From DASXMT01 sp963812965 (GTDB taxonomy: Bacteria > Actinomycetota > Acidimicrobiia > Acidimicrobiales > RAAP-2): DNA of 64,000 nt. Positions 1-8,450 of the stretch are shown one piece after another. The notes beneath the pieces were generated by a model. The model worked only from the letters and a program-made list of their open reading frames with translations, was not told the origin of the DNA and ran no database searches. Made by a program: the position numbers and the translations under genes. Each line of letters begins with the position of its first letter. The first letter of the stretch is position 1. The stretch is from contig CAWEXG010000004.1 in the NCBI GenBank assembly GCA_963812965.1, positions 62,001-126,000 of the forward strand, read 5' to 3'.

Positions 1-993
1 GCCGTACCCGGTGGGCATCCCCGATGGATAACGGTCTCCCGCCCAGGCTCCAGGGGGAGACAGCCCCTCGAGACGGTCGAGCTCCTCATCGGAGAGCTCG
101 ACCGTGACGGCGGCAGCGTTGTTCTCCAGGTACGACCGACGTTTCGTGCCGGGGATGGGTGCCACGTCACCGCCTTGGGCCAGAACCCAGGCCAGGGCCA
201 GCTGGCTCGGAGTGCAGTGCTTGGCTGTGGCCAGCTCTTCCACGTGGCGAACGAGCTCGAGGTTGCGAGCGAAGTTGTCACCTTGAAAGCGTGGGTTGCC
301 GGCGCGGAAGTCGCCCGCTTCGAGATCGTCCGGGCTGGTGATCTGTCCGGTGAGGAAGCCTCGCCCCAGTGGGCTGAACGGCACGATGCCGATACCGAGC
401 CGGCGAGCAGCGGGCACCACCTCGGCTTCGAGATCCCTGGTCCACAACGACCACTCGCTTTGGAGAGCAGTAATCGGGTGCACGGCTGATGCTCGCTCCA
501 GGCTGGCAACGCTGGCCTCCGACAGCCCCAGGTATCGAACCTTCCCTTCGTGAACGAGCTCGGCCATGGCGCCAACCGTGTCCTCGATCGGCACGGTCGG
601 ATCGACACGGTGCTGGTAGTAGAGGTCGATGTGCTCCGTCCCCAGACGTTGCAGCGATGCGTCGCAGCTCGTCTTCACATAGTCGGGTCGGCCGTTGATC
701 GACCTGCTGCCATCTGAGCTGAACTCGATGGCGAACTTGGTAGCCAGCACCACGCTGTCCCGCCGGCCGGTGATGGCCCGACCGACCAGCTCTTCGTTAT
801 GGCCCAGCCCGTAGACGTTGGCGGTGTCCAGGAAGAAGATGCCGAGGTCGAGCGCCCGGTGGATAGTGGCGATGGACTCGTCCTCGTCGGGGGTGCCGTA
901 AGCCTGGGACATCCCCATGCATCCCAAGCCGAGCGCAGACACCTCGAGACCTGCAGCTCCGAGTCGGCGGGTGGGGTACGAACGATCGGTCAT
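1..993 (-). CDS. Aldo/keto reductase (3' end outside window)
   Basis: NAD(P)H-dependent oxidoreductase of the aldo/keto reductase superfamily, a cytosolic TIM barrel that reduces carbonyl substrates. The reading frame starts with ATG at 993 and is still open at base 1, giving 331 codons, close to full family length. The catalytic tetrad is visible as Asp56 and Tyr61 in FLDTANVYG, Lys86 in LATKFA and His128 in YYQHRVD. The cofactor-end motif PIPGTKRRSYLENN follows near residue 280. A -10-like TAGAGT lies 6 nt before the ATG, so the mRNA is probably leaderless. It is divergent from the methyltransferase gene. The family is certain; the substrate is not predictable. Confidence 0.93.
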   Translation of the reverse strand, partial: MTDRSYPTRRLGAAGLEVSALGLGCMGMSQAYGTPDEDESIATIHRALDLGIFFLDTANVYGLGHNEELVGRAITGRRDSVVLATKFAIEFSSDGSRSINGRPDYVKTSCDASLQRLGTEHIDLYYQHRVDPTVPIEDTVGAMAELVHEGKVRYLGLSEASVASLERASAVHPITALQSEWSLWTRDLEAEVVPAARRLGIGIVPFSPLGRGFLTGQITSPDDLEAGDFRAGNPRFQGDNFARNLELVRHVEELATAKHCTPSQLALAWVLAQGGDVAPIPGTKRRSYLENNAAAVTVELSDEELDRLEGLSPPGAWAGDRYPSGMPTGYG

Positions 994-999
994 GACCGC

Positions 1000-1005
1000 A
1001 CTCTA
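1000..1005 (-). promoter_or_regulatory. -10 element of leaderless aldo/keto reductase gene
   Basis: On the minus strand TAGAGT is followed by 6 nt and then the ATG at 993. This spacing would place the transcription start at the start codon and recurs before many genes here. No convincing -35 is seen. Confidence 0.45.
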
Positions 1006-1083
1006 GGTGCGATCCGATCTCCGTCGATCGGTGCATGCCGGTCCGAAACGGGTGCCTGTTGCTGGCTCGGTTCGTACTCGGTT

Positions 1084-1089
1084 TAGGGT
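1084..1089 (+). promoter_or_regulatory. -10 element of leaderless methyltransferase gene
   Basis: TAGGGT is followed by GACACA and the GTG start at 1096. The same 6-nt spacing is seen at several other genes in the window. Confidence 0.45.
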
Positions 1090-1095
1090 GACACA

Positions 1096-1899
1096 GTGAG
1101 CCGTGACGAGGGGTATCTGCTCGACAACCAACAGGCTGAAGCAGGTACGCGTTTCGATGCGCTCTCCACACTGTTCAACCCCTCCACCTTCGGGCACATG
1201 GAGAACCTCGGCATCGGAAAAGGCTGGCGCTGCTGGGAAGTCGGTGCAGGCGGTCCGACCGTGCCCGCGTGGATCGCGGCACGCGTCGGTCCGGAAGGGT
1301 ACGTGGTGGCTACCGACATCGATGTGTCCTGGATGCAGGACCGTCCAGACGTCGGGTATGAGGTTCGGCAGCACGATGTGGGTGTCGAAGAACCGCCTGG
1401 CGAGTCCTTCGATCTCATTCACGCCCGACTGGTGCTCGTGCATGTGCCCCAGCGTGCCGAAGCACTGGCTGCGATGGTCAGGGCGCTGCGACCCGGCGGG
1501 TGGCTGTTTCTCGAAGATGCTGACCCGATGTTGCAGCCGCTCATCTGCCCGGACGAGTACGGTCCGGAACAACAGTTGGCGAATAGGTTGCGCAGGGGCT
1601 TTCGAGAGCTGTTGGCTCGGCGCGGAGCGGACCTCGGGTATGGGCGCACCCTTCCTCGTTTGCTTCGGGAGAAGGGACTGGTCGATGTACAGGCTGATGC
1701 TTTCTTTCCGATGGGCTCTCCCGCTTGCACCGCCCTGGAACAGGCGACCGTCGAACAGGTTCGTGAGCAGCTTGTTGAGAACGGCATCGCTACGGACGAG
1801 GAGATCGACCAACACCTCGGAAACGTGGCGGCAGGGCTGCTCGACCTGGCGACGTCTCCGATGATCTCAGCATGGGGTCGGAAGCCGGCTGCTCCATAG
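1096..1899 (+). CDS. Class I SAM-dependent methyltransferase
   Basis: Predicted S-adenosylmethionine-dependent methyltransferase of 267 residues, probably cytosolic and acting on a small molecule. The N-terminus YLLDNQQAEAGTRFDALS and the glycine-rich SAM-binding motif I, CWEVGAGGP (about residues 51-60), are characteristic of an actinobacterial methyltransferase family. The acidic end of strand 2 is seen in VVATDID, and the post-motif segment FDLIHARLVLVHVPQR is also present. The GTG start was chosen because it follows a -10-like hexamer at leaderless spacing and no earlier start fits. It stands alone between the divergent reductase and the DHFR-like gene. The substrate is unknown. Confidence 0.88.
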   Translation: MSRDEGYLLDNQQAEAGTRFDALSTLFNPSTFGHMENLGIGKGWRCWEVGAGGPTVPAWIAARVGPEGYVVATDIDVSWMQDRPDVGYEVRQHDVGVEEPPGESFDLIHARLVLVHVPQRAEALAAMVRALRPGGWLFLEDADPMLQPLICPDEYGPEQQLANRLRRGFRELLARRGADLGYGRTLPRLLREKGLVDVQADAFFPMGSPACTALEQATVEQVREQLVENGIATDEEIDQHLGNVAAGLLDLATSPMISAWGRKPAAP

Positions 1900-2039
1900 C
1901 TCGACGGACCCGATCCGTCCTCCTGTTGGTTCTGGTGGGACATGCGGCACGTGAAGAGCAGGATGGTGGGTAGGCGACAGTGCTGGTGTCGGCTTGTGCC
2001 CAAGGCTCGTGCTCAAATAGCCATGATGACTGGACCACC

Positions 2040-2552
2040 ATGCTGAGGTCGATCGCCGCGCTTGACGCGAAGCGGGGGCTGGCCACCGATACAGGAATTC
2101 CGTGGGACGTGCCGGCGGACAGGCAGTACTTCCGTCGAACTACTTCCGGTGCCACCGTCCTCATGGGTTACCGCACCTACGAGGAGTTCGCCGAGCCGAT
2201 GTCCGACCGGAAGAATTTCGTGGCAACTTCACGCCACACAACGGTGCGCCCTGGGTTTACGACCGTCGCCGATGTCGGCGGGTTCGTGCGTGCGCATGGC
2301 GACGAGGACATCTGGATCATCGGGGGTGCCGCTCTCTTCACACAGACCATCGAGCTGGTCGAGGAGCTCTACCTGACACGGATCGACGGTGACTTCCACT
2401 GCACGAAGCTCTTCCCCGTCTTCGACGATCGTTTCCGGCTGACAAGCTCGAAACAGTCGCCCCCGGTCGACGGCGTCCCCGACGCGTGGTTCGAGACGTG
2501 GGAGCGCATCGAGGCGAACAGGTCCTCCGGGCTGTCTGGATCCTTTGGTTAG
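2040..2552 (+). CDS. Dihydrofolate reductase family protein
   Basis: Dihydrofolate reductase-like protein of 170 residues, either the folate-cycle enzyme (dihydrofolate to tetrahydrofolate with NADPH) or a pyrimidine-reductase-type relative. Visible family features are GIPWDVPADRQYFRRTT (substrate loop and helix B), VLMGYRTYEE (cofactor-binding GRxTxE-like segment), IWIIGGAALF (the conserved GG glycines) and ELYLTRIDGDF. The frame is open upstream to 1980, but the ATG at 2040 gives the normal N-terminus, IAALDAKRGLATDTGIPW. The stop codon lies inside a 10-bp tandem duplication. No thymidylate synthase gene is adjacent, so a role in folate metabolism rests on homology only. Confidence 0.85.
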   Translation: MLRSIAALDAKRGLATDTGIPWDVPADRQYFRRTTSGATVLMGYRTYEEFAEPMSDRKNFVATSRHTTVRPGFTTVADVGGFVRAHGDEDIWIIGGAALFTQTIELVEELYLTRIDGDFHCTKLFPVFDDRFRLTSSKQSPPVDGVPDAWFETWERIEANRSSGLSGSFG

Positions 2553-2568
2553 GGCGGGTTAGGGCGGG
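2547..2568 (+). repeat. 10-bp tandem duplication across the DHFR stop codon
   Basis: GGTTAGGGCG is repeated exactly twice (2547-2556 and 2557-2566). The first copy contains the TAG stop codon of the upstream gene. Confidence 0.8.
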
Positions 2569-2665
2569 AGAGCCGATATCTGTCAATCTGTCACCGGACC
2601 CATGATCCGGAACGCCCGACCAGCCCAACCTGTTCGACCCACCGTCTATCCATCAAGGAATCGCC

Positions 2666-3034
2666 ATGCCCAATGAACACTGGAAGGAACAATCGGAAGA
2701 CCAGGACTTTCCTGCCGCCCGGGCGTATCTGTCGCTGCTTGTTGAGCCTTCACAGGGGAAGAAACTGATCAAGGCGCTCGAACGAGACTCCGTCATCGAG
2801 CACTTCAAGGCCAAGGACCTCCTGCGAGCAAGCGGGCTACCGCTGCTGCCCATGGATGACACCGACGTGGCGAAGGATCTCAAGCGGGTGAAGTTCGGGG
2901 CGAAGCTCTCCCCTGTCCTCCTGGTGCGAGGGTCGCCTCTGTGGATCGTCGACGGGTACCACCGGGTGTGCACGAGCTACCACCTCGACGAGAACGCAGA
3001 GATCCCATGTCGCATGGCGACGCGGGGCAGCTGA
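2666..3034 (+). CDS. Small ParB/sulfiredoxin-fold-like protein, function unknown
   Basis: A 122-residue cytosolic protein of unknown function. The C-terminal half reads SPVLLVRGSPLWIVDGYHRV followed by CTSYHLDE and IPCRM. This resembles the ParB/Srx-type fold, in which a strand-loop-strand carries a DGxHR motif, here DGYHR at about residues 97-101. The N-terminal half is charged and helical, with several Lys/Glu pairs. The ATG at 2666 is preceded by AAGGAATCGCC, a plausible ribosome binding site. No partner gene suggests a role in chromosome partitioning. The fold assignment is by eye only. Confidence 0.65.
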   Translation: MPNEHWKEQSEDQDFPAARAYLSLLVEPSQGKKLIKALERDSVIEHFKAKDLLRASGLPLLPMDDTDVAKDLKRVKFGAKLSPVLLVRGSPLWIVDGYHRVCTSYHLDENAEIPCRMATRGS

Positions 3035-3070
3035 CTCTCAACAGGCGCATGGCGACACAGCGCGGCTGAC
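3011..3070 (+). repeat. 25-bp imperfect direct duplication at gene end
   Basis: CGCATGGCGAC followed by a GGC/AGCTGAC end occurs at 3011-3035 and again at 3046-3070, about 20 of 25 bases matching. The first copy contains the stop codon of the preceding gene. Confidence 0.65.
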
Positions 3071-3087
3071 GCCGAGAGGTCGCCAGC

Positions 3088-3801
3088 TCATGGCGTGGCC
3101 TCCGTACCCTCAGGTCGTCCGTTGAACAGGGCGAACGAGGCAACGGTGAGCAGAGCGAGAGCGCCTGCCGTGGACCAGATGAGCCCGTAGTGCACCGCGA
3201 GTGCACCGACTCCCGCTCCCAGGAAGATCAGCACGATCGTCGCCGTCCGCCGGCCGGCTCGGACAGGCCGACCGCCCACTTCGACAGCGTCCGCCGCCAG
3301 CCCACCGAGGGCAGTCGTAAGGACCGTGGTGTTCGCATCGGGAATTCCCATCCTGCGCACCAACGCGTTCTGGACACCCATGGATAGGGCCAGCAGGGCC
3401 ACCGGGATGGACCGAACGTCACCCATCGGATGCGGCTCGATACCCACCACGACAACCGCCGCAGCCAACACCACCCACTCCACCGCCAAGGCGCGACCAA
3501 TGCGAATGGCGGTGCCTCGCCGACCGGTTACCCAACTGCCGCCAAAGGCTCCCACGGTGAACGCCGCCAGCGAGATGAAGCTGCCGCCGACCGAGAGGCC
3601 GGCAGCCCGAGCGCTGCTCGATGCAGCAGCGAAACCCAACAGAAGAACGTTCCCGGTCATGTTGGCGGTGAACACCTGACCCAATCCCAGAAAGCTGGTG
3701 GCATCGACCATGCCTGTCGTGGCGGTCAGGAGGAAGAGTCCGGCGAACAGCCACGTCGTCGATGTCGACCGCTTTGTGCCGTGTGGCCAGGGTTCTCCCA
3801 T
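3088..3801 (-). CDS. DUF1275 (YoaK-type) membrane protein
   Basis: Integral membrane protein of 237 residues in the DUF1275/YoaK family, whose function is not established. The signature TGMVDATSFLGLGQVFTANM, followed by TGN, lies near the N-terminus. About six hydrophobic segments follow, including LLLGFAAASS, VVLAAAVVVVGI and VALLALSMGVQNA, the last typical of the family, then ANTTVLTTALGGLAADA. An upstream ATG at 3846 exists, but the start at 3801 is preferred because GATACT sits 6 nt upstream at leaderless spacing. It is divergent from the cupin gene. Confidence 0.88.
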   Translation of the reverse strand: MGEPWPHGTKRSTSTTWLFAGLFLLTATTGMVDATSFLGLGQVFTANMTGNVLLLGFAAASSSARAAGLSVGGSFISLAAFTVGAFGGSWVTGRRGTAIRIGRALAVEWVVLAAAVVVVGIEPHPMGDVRSIPVALLALSMGVQNALVRRMGIPDANTTVLTTALGGLAADAVEVGGRPVRAGRRTATIVLIFLGAGVGALAVHYGLIWSTAGALALLTVASFALFNGRPEGTEATP

Positions 3802-3807
3802 GGCTCC

Positions 3808-3813
3808 AGTATC
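3808..3813 (-). promoter_or_regulatory. -10 element of leaderless DUF1275 gene
   Basis: GATACT on the minus strand, 6 nt upstream of the ATG at 3801. It supports that start over the alternative at 3846. Confidence 0.4.
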
Positions 3814-3887
3814 ACGTGGCACTGCGAGCGGGGTGGCTGATCCCATTAGGCTGACGTCGAAACGCGAGTCGACTAGGGAGCGACGAC

Positions 3888-4346
3888 ATGACCACCACTG
3901 AGTCCATCCCCACCGCCACACACATCGGTGCCGACGATCTGCCGTTCGTGGAGATCGGTGGCGGGAACAAGCTGAAAGTCGTCCAGGTGAAGGCAGAGGA
4001 AGGTCTCTGGATCGTCGAGAACATCTTCCAGGCTGGCTACGAGGTGCAGACCCACCGCCACACCGGCCCGGTCTACGCCTACACCGTCTCGGGTGCGTGG
4101 AAGTACAAGGAGTACGAGTACGTCAACCGGCAGGGGTCGTTCCTCTACGAGCCCGCCGGCTCGGTGCACTCCTTGCAGTGCATCGAGGACCACACCCAGG
4201 TCTGGTTCCAGATGTACGGAGCCAATCTCAATCTCGACGCCGACGGGAACATAGAGAGCGTCTTCGACGGCTCCGGCACCCTCGAGGCGTACTACGCGCT
4301 GTGCGAAGCAGAGGGCCTGCCCCGGCCGGCGGTGCTCGTCAGCTGA
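3888..4346 (+). CDS. Cupin, 2,4'-dihydroxyacetophenone dioxygenase-like
   Basis: Single-domain cupin of 152 residues resembling the ChrR-type / 2,4'-dihydroxyacetophenone dioxygenase group, which are metal-dependent enzymes or binding proteins. The metal-binding motif 1 is visible as YEVQTHRHTGPVYAYTVSG (about residues 50-68, two His and a distal Tyr) and motif 2 as GSFLYEPAGSVHSLQC with the third His. The stop codon overlaps the ATG of the P450 gene (ATGA), so the two are translationally coupled and probably act on the same substrate or in the same pathway. The actual reaction cannot be read from sequence. Confidence 0.85.
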   Translation: MTTTESIPTATHIGADDLPFVEIGGGNKLKVVQVKAEEGLWIVENIFQAGYEVQTHRHTGPVYAYTVSGAWKYKEYEYVNRQGSFLYEPAGSVHSLQCIEDHTQVWFQMYGANLNLDADGNIESVFDGSGTLEAYYALCEAEGLPRPAVLVS

Positions 4347-5554
4347 TGTCGGTCGCTATCGACCTCTCGAACCCGGACACGTTCGTCGACGGGGTTCCCC
4401 ACGAGGCGCTGGCCGAGCTTCGGCGCACACAGCCCGTCTACTTCCAGGAGATGGCCGACGGATCCGCGGGGTTCTGGGCCATCCTGAAGCACGCCGACGT
4501 CGTGCATGTGGCCCGGAGCCCGAACCTGTTCTCGGCTAGTGCAGGGGGCGTGGTTATCGAGACCCTCGAACCTGAACGGGTGGAGCAGATGCGGGGGATG
4601 CTCCTGGCCATGGACCCGCCCCGGCATCTGGACTACCGGCGCCCGATGGCCGGGCACTTCAGGCGCCGGGTGATCGAAGGGCTCGAGGAGCAGGTCCGTG
4701 AGGTCAGCCGTGACCTGATGGCCGGCGTCGACAGCTCGAGTGAGATCGAGTTCGTCCACGACGTCACGTCTGGTCTTCCTTCCCGTGTCCTCGGCCAGCT
4801 CATGGGCCTGCCCGAGGAGGACTGGCCCCGTCTTCACGACATGGCCGAGCGCAACACCAGTGGTCAGGACGCCGACTACGCAGGCGACGATGCTGACGGT
4901 GCCAGCGGGGCCACCATCGAGATGGCCATGTACGCCATCGAGCTGGCCACGGCGCGCCGGGCGCAAGAGCCGCGCCCCGACCTCACCTCGATCATCCTTG
5001 GTACCGAGTTCGCAGGCCACCTCATGGACGACGTCGAGTTCGCCACGTTCTTCGTCCAGCTGGTGACGGCGGGCAACGACACCACGAAGATCATGCTCTC
5101 GTCCGGGCTCTTCGCCCTCCTGCAGCATCCCGACCAACTGCGCGAGCTCCGGGATGATCCGTCGCTCATCCCCGGCGCGGTCGAAGAGATCCTCCGGTGG
5201 GCCAACCCCCTGCACTACTTCCGGCGGACTGCCACCGAGCCGACCACCATCCGGGACGTGAAGATCGACGTTGGCGACAAGGTGGCGATGTACTACACCT
5301 CGGCCAACCGGGACGAGGACCTGTTCGACGACCCCCAACGGTTCGACATCCACCGCCACCCCAACCCGCACCTGGCCTTCGGCATCGCCGAGCACTTCTG
5401 TCTCGGTGTGCACCTGGCCCGGCTCGAGGGCAGGGTCTTCTTCGAGGAGCTGCTGGCTACGTTTCCCGACATCGAGCTGGCGGGCGAGCCAACCCGAGTG
5501 CGGTCCAACCTGAACAACGGGTTGAAGCGGCTCCCGGTCCGTTTGCACCGCTGA
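4346..5554 (+). CDS. Cytochrome P450 (CYP125/CYP142-like)
   Basis: Haem monooxygenase of 402 residues, soluble and needing ferredoxin-type partners not found here. The I-helix oxygen-binding motif is VTAGNDTTKIM, the ExxR pair is EEILRW, and the haem-ligand segment is FGIAEHFCLGVHLAR with the axial Cys. The haem loop reads FGIAEH where FGxGxH is usual, a small deviation. The stretch HYFRRTATEPTTIRD and NPHLAFG resembles actinobacterial CYP125/CYP142 steroid-oxidising enzymes, but that is a family-level impression. The start overlaps the cupin stop by one base, so expression is coupled to it. Confidence 0.94.
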   Translation: MSVAIDLSNPDTFVDGVPHEALAELRRTQPVYFQEMADGSAGFWAILKHADVVHVARSPNLFSASAGGVVIETLEPERVEQMRGMLLAMDPPRHLDYRRPMAGHFRRRVIEGLEEQVREVSRDLMAGVDSSSEIEFVHDVTSGLPSRVLGQLMGLPEEDWPRLHDMAERNTSGQDADYAGDDADGASGATIEMAMYAIELATARRAQEPRPDLTSIILGTEFAGHLMDDVEFATFFVQLVTAGNDTTKIMLSSGLFALLQHPDQLRELRDDPSLIPGAVEEILRWANPLHYFRRTATEPTTIRDVKIDVGDKVAMYYTSANRDEDLFDDPQRFDIHRHPNPHLAFGIAEHFCLGVHLARLEGRVFFEELLATFPDIELAGEPTRVRSNLNNGLKRLPVRLHR

Positions 5555-5679
5555 CCACTCCAGCGACGAAGAGGCAAGAGAGTCAGCAGCAAGTGGCTCG
5601 ACGGCTCAGCAGTCCGGGCTCTCCGACCCATACGAAGGAAGGGCCGGTTCCTCTGGAACGGCTGTGCACCGTGGTTGCC

Positions 5680-6624
5680 CTACACCGGGCTGCGACCCAC
5701 CGCCGAACGGAACGCACCGACCACCTCGGCGAGGTACTCGGTGGCTTCGCCCGGGTCCCGAGGGATGGGGAGCGCGGCCCGGAAGTCGGTGATGCCTCCT
5801 TGCGCCAGTGCAGGCACACCGCTCATCGTGCGAGCGAGATCGACGACTCCACTGCTGTTCTTGACCACGGGGAGGCGTCCCTGGACCTGAAAGCCGGTTG
5901 CGTCCCGTCCCGCTGCAGCCAGCGAGTCACGGAGCTGCCCGATGCCGGCGAGAGGGTCCTGGATCGAGGGACCCCACGGGATCCAGCCGCTGGCGAAGCG
6001 CGCCAACCGATTGATGACTCGCTTGTTCAGCGTTCCGCCCACCCAGATGGGCACACCACCCGGCCGCAGTGGTTTCGGGACACAGTGGATGGCCTCGAAG
6101 TGGAGACCGTCGCCGTCGAAGCTGGCCCGCTGCTCGCTCCACAGGGTTTGGCACACCGCCAGGGTGTGGTCCAGCAGTCGGCCGCGCTCGTCGAAGTTGA
6201 GGCCGGCGGCTTCGTACTCCTCCCGCTGCCAGCCCACGCCCACGCCGAGGTCGAGGCGACCCCCCGACAGCACATCGAGGGTGGCGGCGGTCTTGGCCAG
6301 CACCACCGGCCGGCGCAGTGCGGCCTGGAGCACCCCGGTGGCCAGCCGGGCATGGCTGGTCGTACCGGCCAAGGCGGAGAGGACGGTGAGGGGCTCGAGC
6401 CAGACGCCGTCAGGACCGGTGGGCTGCTTCCCGCCCTCGATTCCCCCGAGCTCGCTCCGTCCGTATGCCTCCAGGTTCTCGCCGAACACCACGTGGTCAG
6501 AGACGACCAGACGATCGATTCCAGCCTGGTCGGCCGCCCGAGCCTGGTCGAAGAGGTGCTGCCAGGTACCGGGATCGGTGACCGAGAAGTTGACGAGCTG
6601 GATGGACAGTTCTGGGAGCGGCAT
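5680..6624 (-). CDS. LLM-class F420-dependent oxidoreductase
   Basis: Luciferase-like monooxygenase-fold protein of 314 residues. In actinobacteria this class mostly uses reduced coenzyme F420. Family landmarks are RLVVSDHVVFGENLEAYG near residue 45, PLTVLSALAGTT and LATGVLQAALRRPVVLAKT, the glycine-rich RLDLGVGVGWQREEYEAAG, and the C-terminal VPIWVGGTLNKR. A ribosome binding site GGAAGGAA precedes the ATG. It lies 36 bp downstream of the SDR gene on the same strand and is probably cotranscribed. Use of F420 is inferred from the family, but fits the FrhB-like gene later in the window. Confidence 0.9.
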   Translation of the reverse strand: MPLPELSIQLVNFSVTDPGTWQHLFDQARAADQAGIDRLVVSDHVVFGENLEAYGRSELGGIEGGKQPTGPDGVWLEPLTVLSALAGTTSHARLATGVLQAALRRPVVLAKTAATLDVLSGGRLDLGVGVGWQREEYEAAGLNFDERGRLLDHTLAVCQTLWSEQRASFDGDGLHFEAIHCVPKPLRPGGVPIWVGGTLNKRVINRLARFASGWIPWGPSIQDPLAGIGQLRDSLAAAGRDATGFQVQGRLPVVKNSSGVVDLARTMSGVPALAQGGITDFRAALPIPRDPGEATEYLAEVVGAFRSAVGRSPV

Positions 6625-6660
6625 ACGCGTTCCTTCCTTGGGCGGTCCGAGAGTGGGCGC

Positions 6661-7530
6661 TCAGCGCCAGTCAGGCAGCAGGTGGAGCTCCTTGCACAGA
6701 GCTCTCGACGACACCATCTGCCCCGAGTAGTTCACCGCCTCGGGGGCAGTGGCGAGCCACCCGATGACCTCGCCGGCAACATCCGGCGGTGCGGGCACAG
6801 CGCCGGCGGCCTCGAGGGTCTTGTGCGCCCCCGACGCTTTCATCGACTCCGTCACGGTAAGTCCGGGAGCGATGCTGAACGAGTACACGCCGGCCCCGGA
6901 GAACTCGACGTGGCAGATGTCGGTCACTCGATGGAAGGCCGCTTTCGCTGCTGCATAGGCGAGACCCCAGCCACCCTTGCCGACAGGAGCGGGAGGCGTG
7001 GTGAACGCCACCTCGGACAGCATGTTCACGATCCGACCTTCCCCGCGCTCCAGCATCTGAGGAGCCAGGAGCTGAATCAACAACAGAGGGTGGAGGTAGT
7101 CCCCGACTAGGCACCGCTCCGCCAGCTCCAGCGGCAGGTCCAGGACACGGTCCATGGTCCCGGGTCCCTGGTAGATGGCGTTGTTGACCAGCACGTCGAC
7201 ACGGCCCCATGCGTCGAGCGCCTCGGCGGCCATAGAGCGCACTGACGTTTGGTCCATGAGATCCATCTGGATCGGGAGGCACCGCGCCCCCAACGCCTCG
7301 ATCTCGTTGGCGGTCGTCTCAAGGCTGCCGGGAATGGGCATCTGGTCCTGAGGGCCACGCGAAGACGACGGGTGGCTCCTTCCCTCTCCCTCGAGCACGG
7401 TCCGGGCGGTGATCACCACGTCGCAGCCGGCTCGGGCCAGGGCCAGCGCGCCGCAACGACCGATGCCACGACTGGCTCCTGTTACCAGCGCCACCGGTGT
7501 CTGGCCGTCCTTGGTCAACAGCTGTCCCAT
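6661..7530 (-). CDS. Short-chain dehydrogenase/reductase
   Basis: NAD(P)-dependent SDR of 289 residues with a Rossmann fold. The cofactor motif TGASRGIG is at residues 17-24, the structural NNAI motif follows VDVLV, the catalytic Ser is in NMLSEVAF, and the YxxxK pair is YAAAK. There is a longer than usual loop rich in Ser and Pro after the second strand. The open frame runs on upstream to 8190, but the ATG at 7530, preceded by GAGGGGGAACG, is the only start giving a normal SDR N-terminus. It is followed by the LLM oxidoreductase on the same strand. The substrate is unknown. Confidence 0.92.
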   Translation of the reverse strand: MGQLLTKDGQTPVALVTGASRGIGRCGALALARAGCDVVITARTVLEGEGRSHPSSSRGPQDQMPIPGSLETTANEIEALGARCLPIQMDLMDQTSVRSMAAEALDAWGRVDVLVNNAIYQGPGTMDRVLDLPLELAERCLVGDYLHPLLLIQLLAPQMLERGEGRIVNMLSEVAFTTPPAPVGKGGWGLAYAAAKAAFHRVTDICHVEFSGAGVYSFSIAPGLTVTESMKASGAHKTLEAAGAVPAPPDVAGEVIGWLATAPEAVNYSGQMVSSRALCKELHLLPDWR

Positions 7531-7765
7531 CGTTCCCCCTCTCGTGGAGGTTGTGGACAGGCCGGCGCCCGATGCAGGGCGGACGTCGACGTGCTCATCG
7601 TCGTGACTGTACCCATACGCCCGGCTTCGTGACGGAGCCCCGAAACAGCGCCGCCCCCTTCGCATGGGTGAGTACGGGTACGGTTGAGGTTGCCTACACC
7701 CAGGGCGACGGTGGGTGACAATGTCGTCAAGAGGTGACGTCCAGCCACCATCCGAAAGGTCGTTG

Positions 7766-8356
7766 ATGTTCAACACGGGAAAGATCGTGATCGCAGCGTC
7801 TGTCGTGGGCATGTCTCTGATCGGAGCTGTTTCGGCCGGATCTCTGCCTGCTGGAGCTGCGACGAGCTCGGTGGTCATCGCTCCGAAGCAGGGCCTGTTG
7901 TCCGCAGCGGACGCAAAACAGCTTGGTTTCCCCAAGAGCGCTGGTAAGCCGTCGACGACCAATAAGACAGGTGAGAAAGGTTGCTCGAAGGGGGCGCAAG
8001 CCGGTTTCGAGGACAGTGCGGGGCAGACCGGCTTGATCTCCGAGATCATCGTCTGCAACACGTCCAAGGCGGCGGCATCCGTACTCGCAACGGTGAGGAA
8101 GTCCGGCTCGGCGACCGCGTCCATGACGCCGCCCAAGGAGCTCGGCTCCTCGGCGTTCGAGCGGGCAGCCGAAGGAACCACGTACGTCATCTACTGGCAG
8201 CGGGGGAGGATCATCTCTCTGGTCGGCTTCGACACCAACGTACCTGCCTCCAGTAGCACGAGCACGACCACTTCAGCCACACCCACACCGCTGACCACTG
8301 CGCAGCAGCAGACACTCTCCAACGCTGCTCAGAAACAAGACGCAGGGCTGACGTAG
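7766..8356 (+). CDS. Secreted protein of unknown function
   Basis: A 196-residue predicted exported protein not recognised by family. The N-terminus has one Lys, then a hydrophobic run IVIAASVVGMSLIGAVSAGS and an Ala-rich cleavage region ending PAGAAT. Two cysteines in the mature part (KGCSKG and VCNTSK) could form a disulfide. The C-terminus has a Ser/Thr-rich stretch, PASSSTSTTTSATPTPLTT, typical of surface-exposed linkers. The ATG is preceded by CGAAAGG. The frame extends upstream to 7715, but that would bury the signal peptide. The stop codon lies within an imperfect tandem repeat. Confidence 0.75.
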   Translation: MFNTGKIVIAASVVGMSLIGAVSAGSLPAGAATSSVVIAPKQGLLSAADAKQLGFPKSAGKPSTTNKTGEKGCSKGAQAGFEDSAGQTGLISEIIVCNTSKAAASVLATVRKSGSATASMTPPKELGSSAFERAAEGTTYVIYWQRGRIISLVGFDTNVPASSSTSTTTSATPTPLTTAQQQTLSNAAQKQDAGLT

Positions 8357-8403
8357 CCACCAGGCAGGGCTGACGTAACCCCAGGCGGGGTCGACGTCGC
8401 TAG
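8342..8403 (+). repeat. About 21-bp tandem repeat, three degenerate copies at a stop codon
   Basis: GCAGGGCTGACGTAGCC begins copy 1 (8342-8363), GCAGGGCTGACGTAACC begins copy 2 (8364-8384), and a more diverged copy 3 spans 8385-8403. The TAG stop of the secreted-protein gene is in copy 1. Confidence 0.75.
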
Positions 8404-8450
8404 CTCTTTGAGGAGTGAGCGCTACCCCTCCGTAGCGCCTGCCCTTCGAG

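Noticed and set aside
4292..5548. 418-codon open frame antisense to the P450 gene
   Set aside because: Long antisense frames are expected in high-GC DNA. The translated product has low-complexity Gly/Arg/Val/His composition and no recognisable domain, while the P450 frame has all its motifs.
7531..8190. N-terminal extension of the SDR to 509 residues
   Set aside because: The extra 220 residues overlap the secreted-protein gene antisense and resemble no domain; the ATG at 7530 gives a normal SDR.
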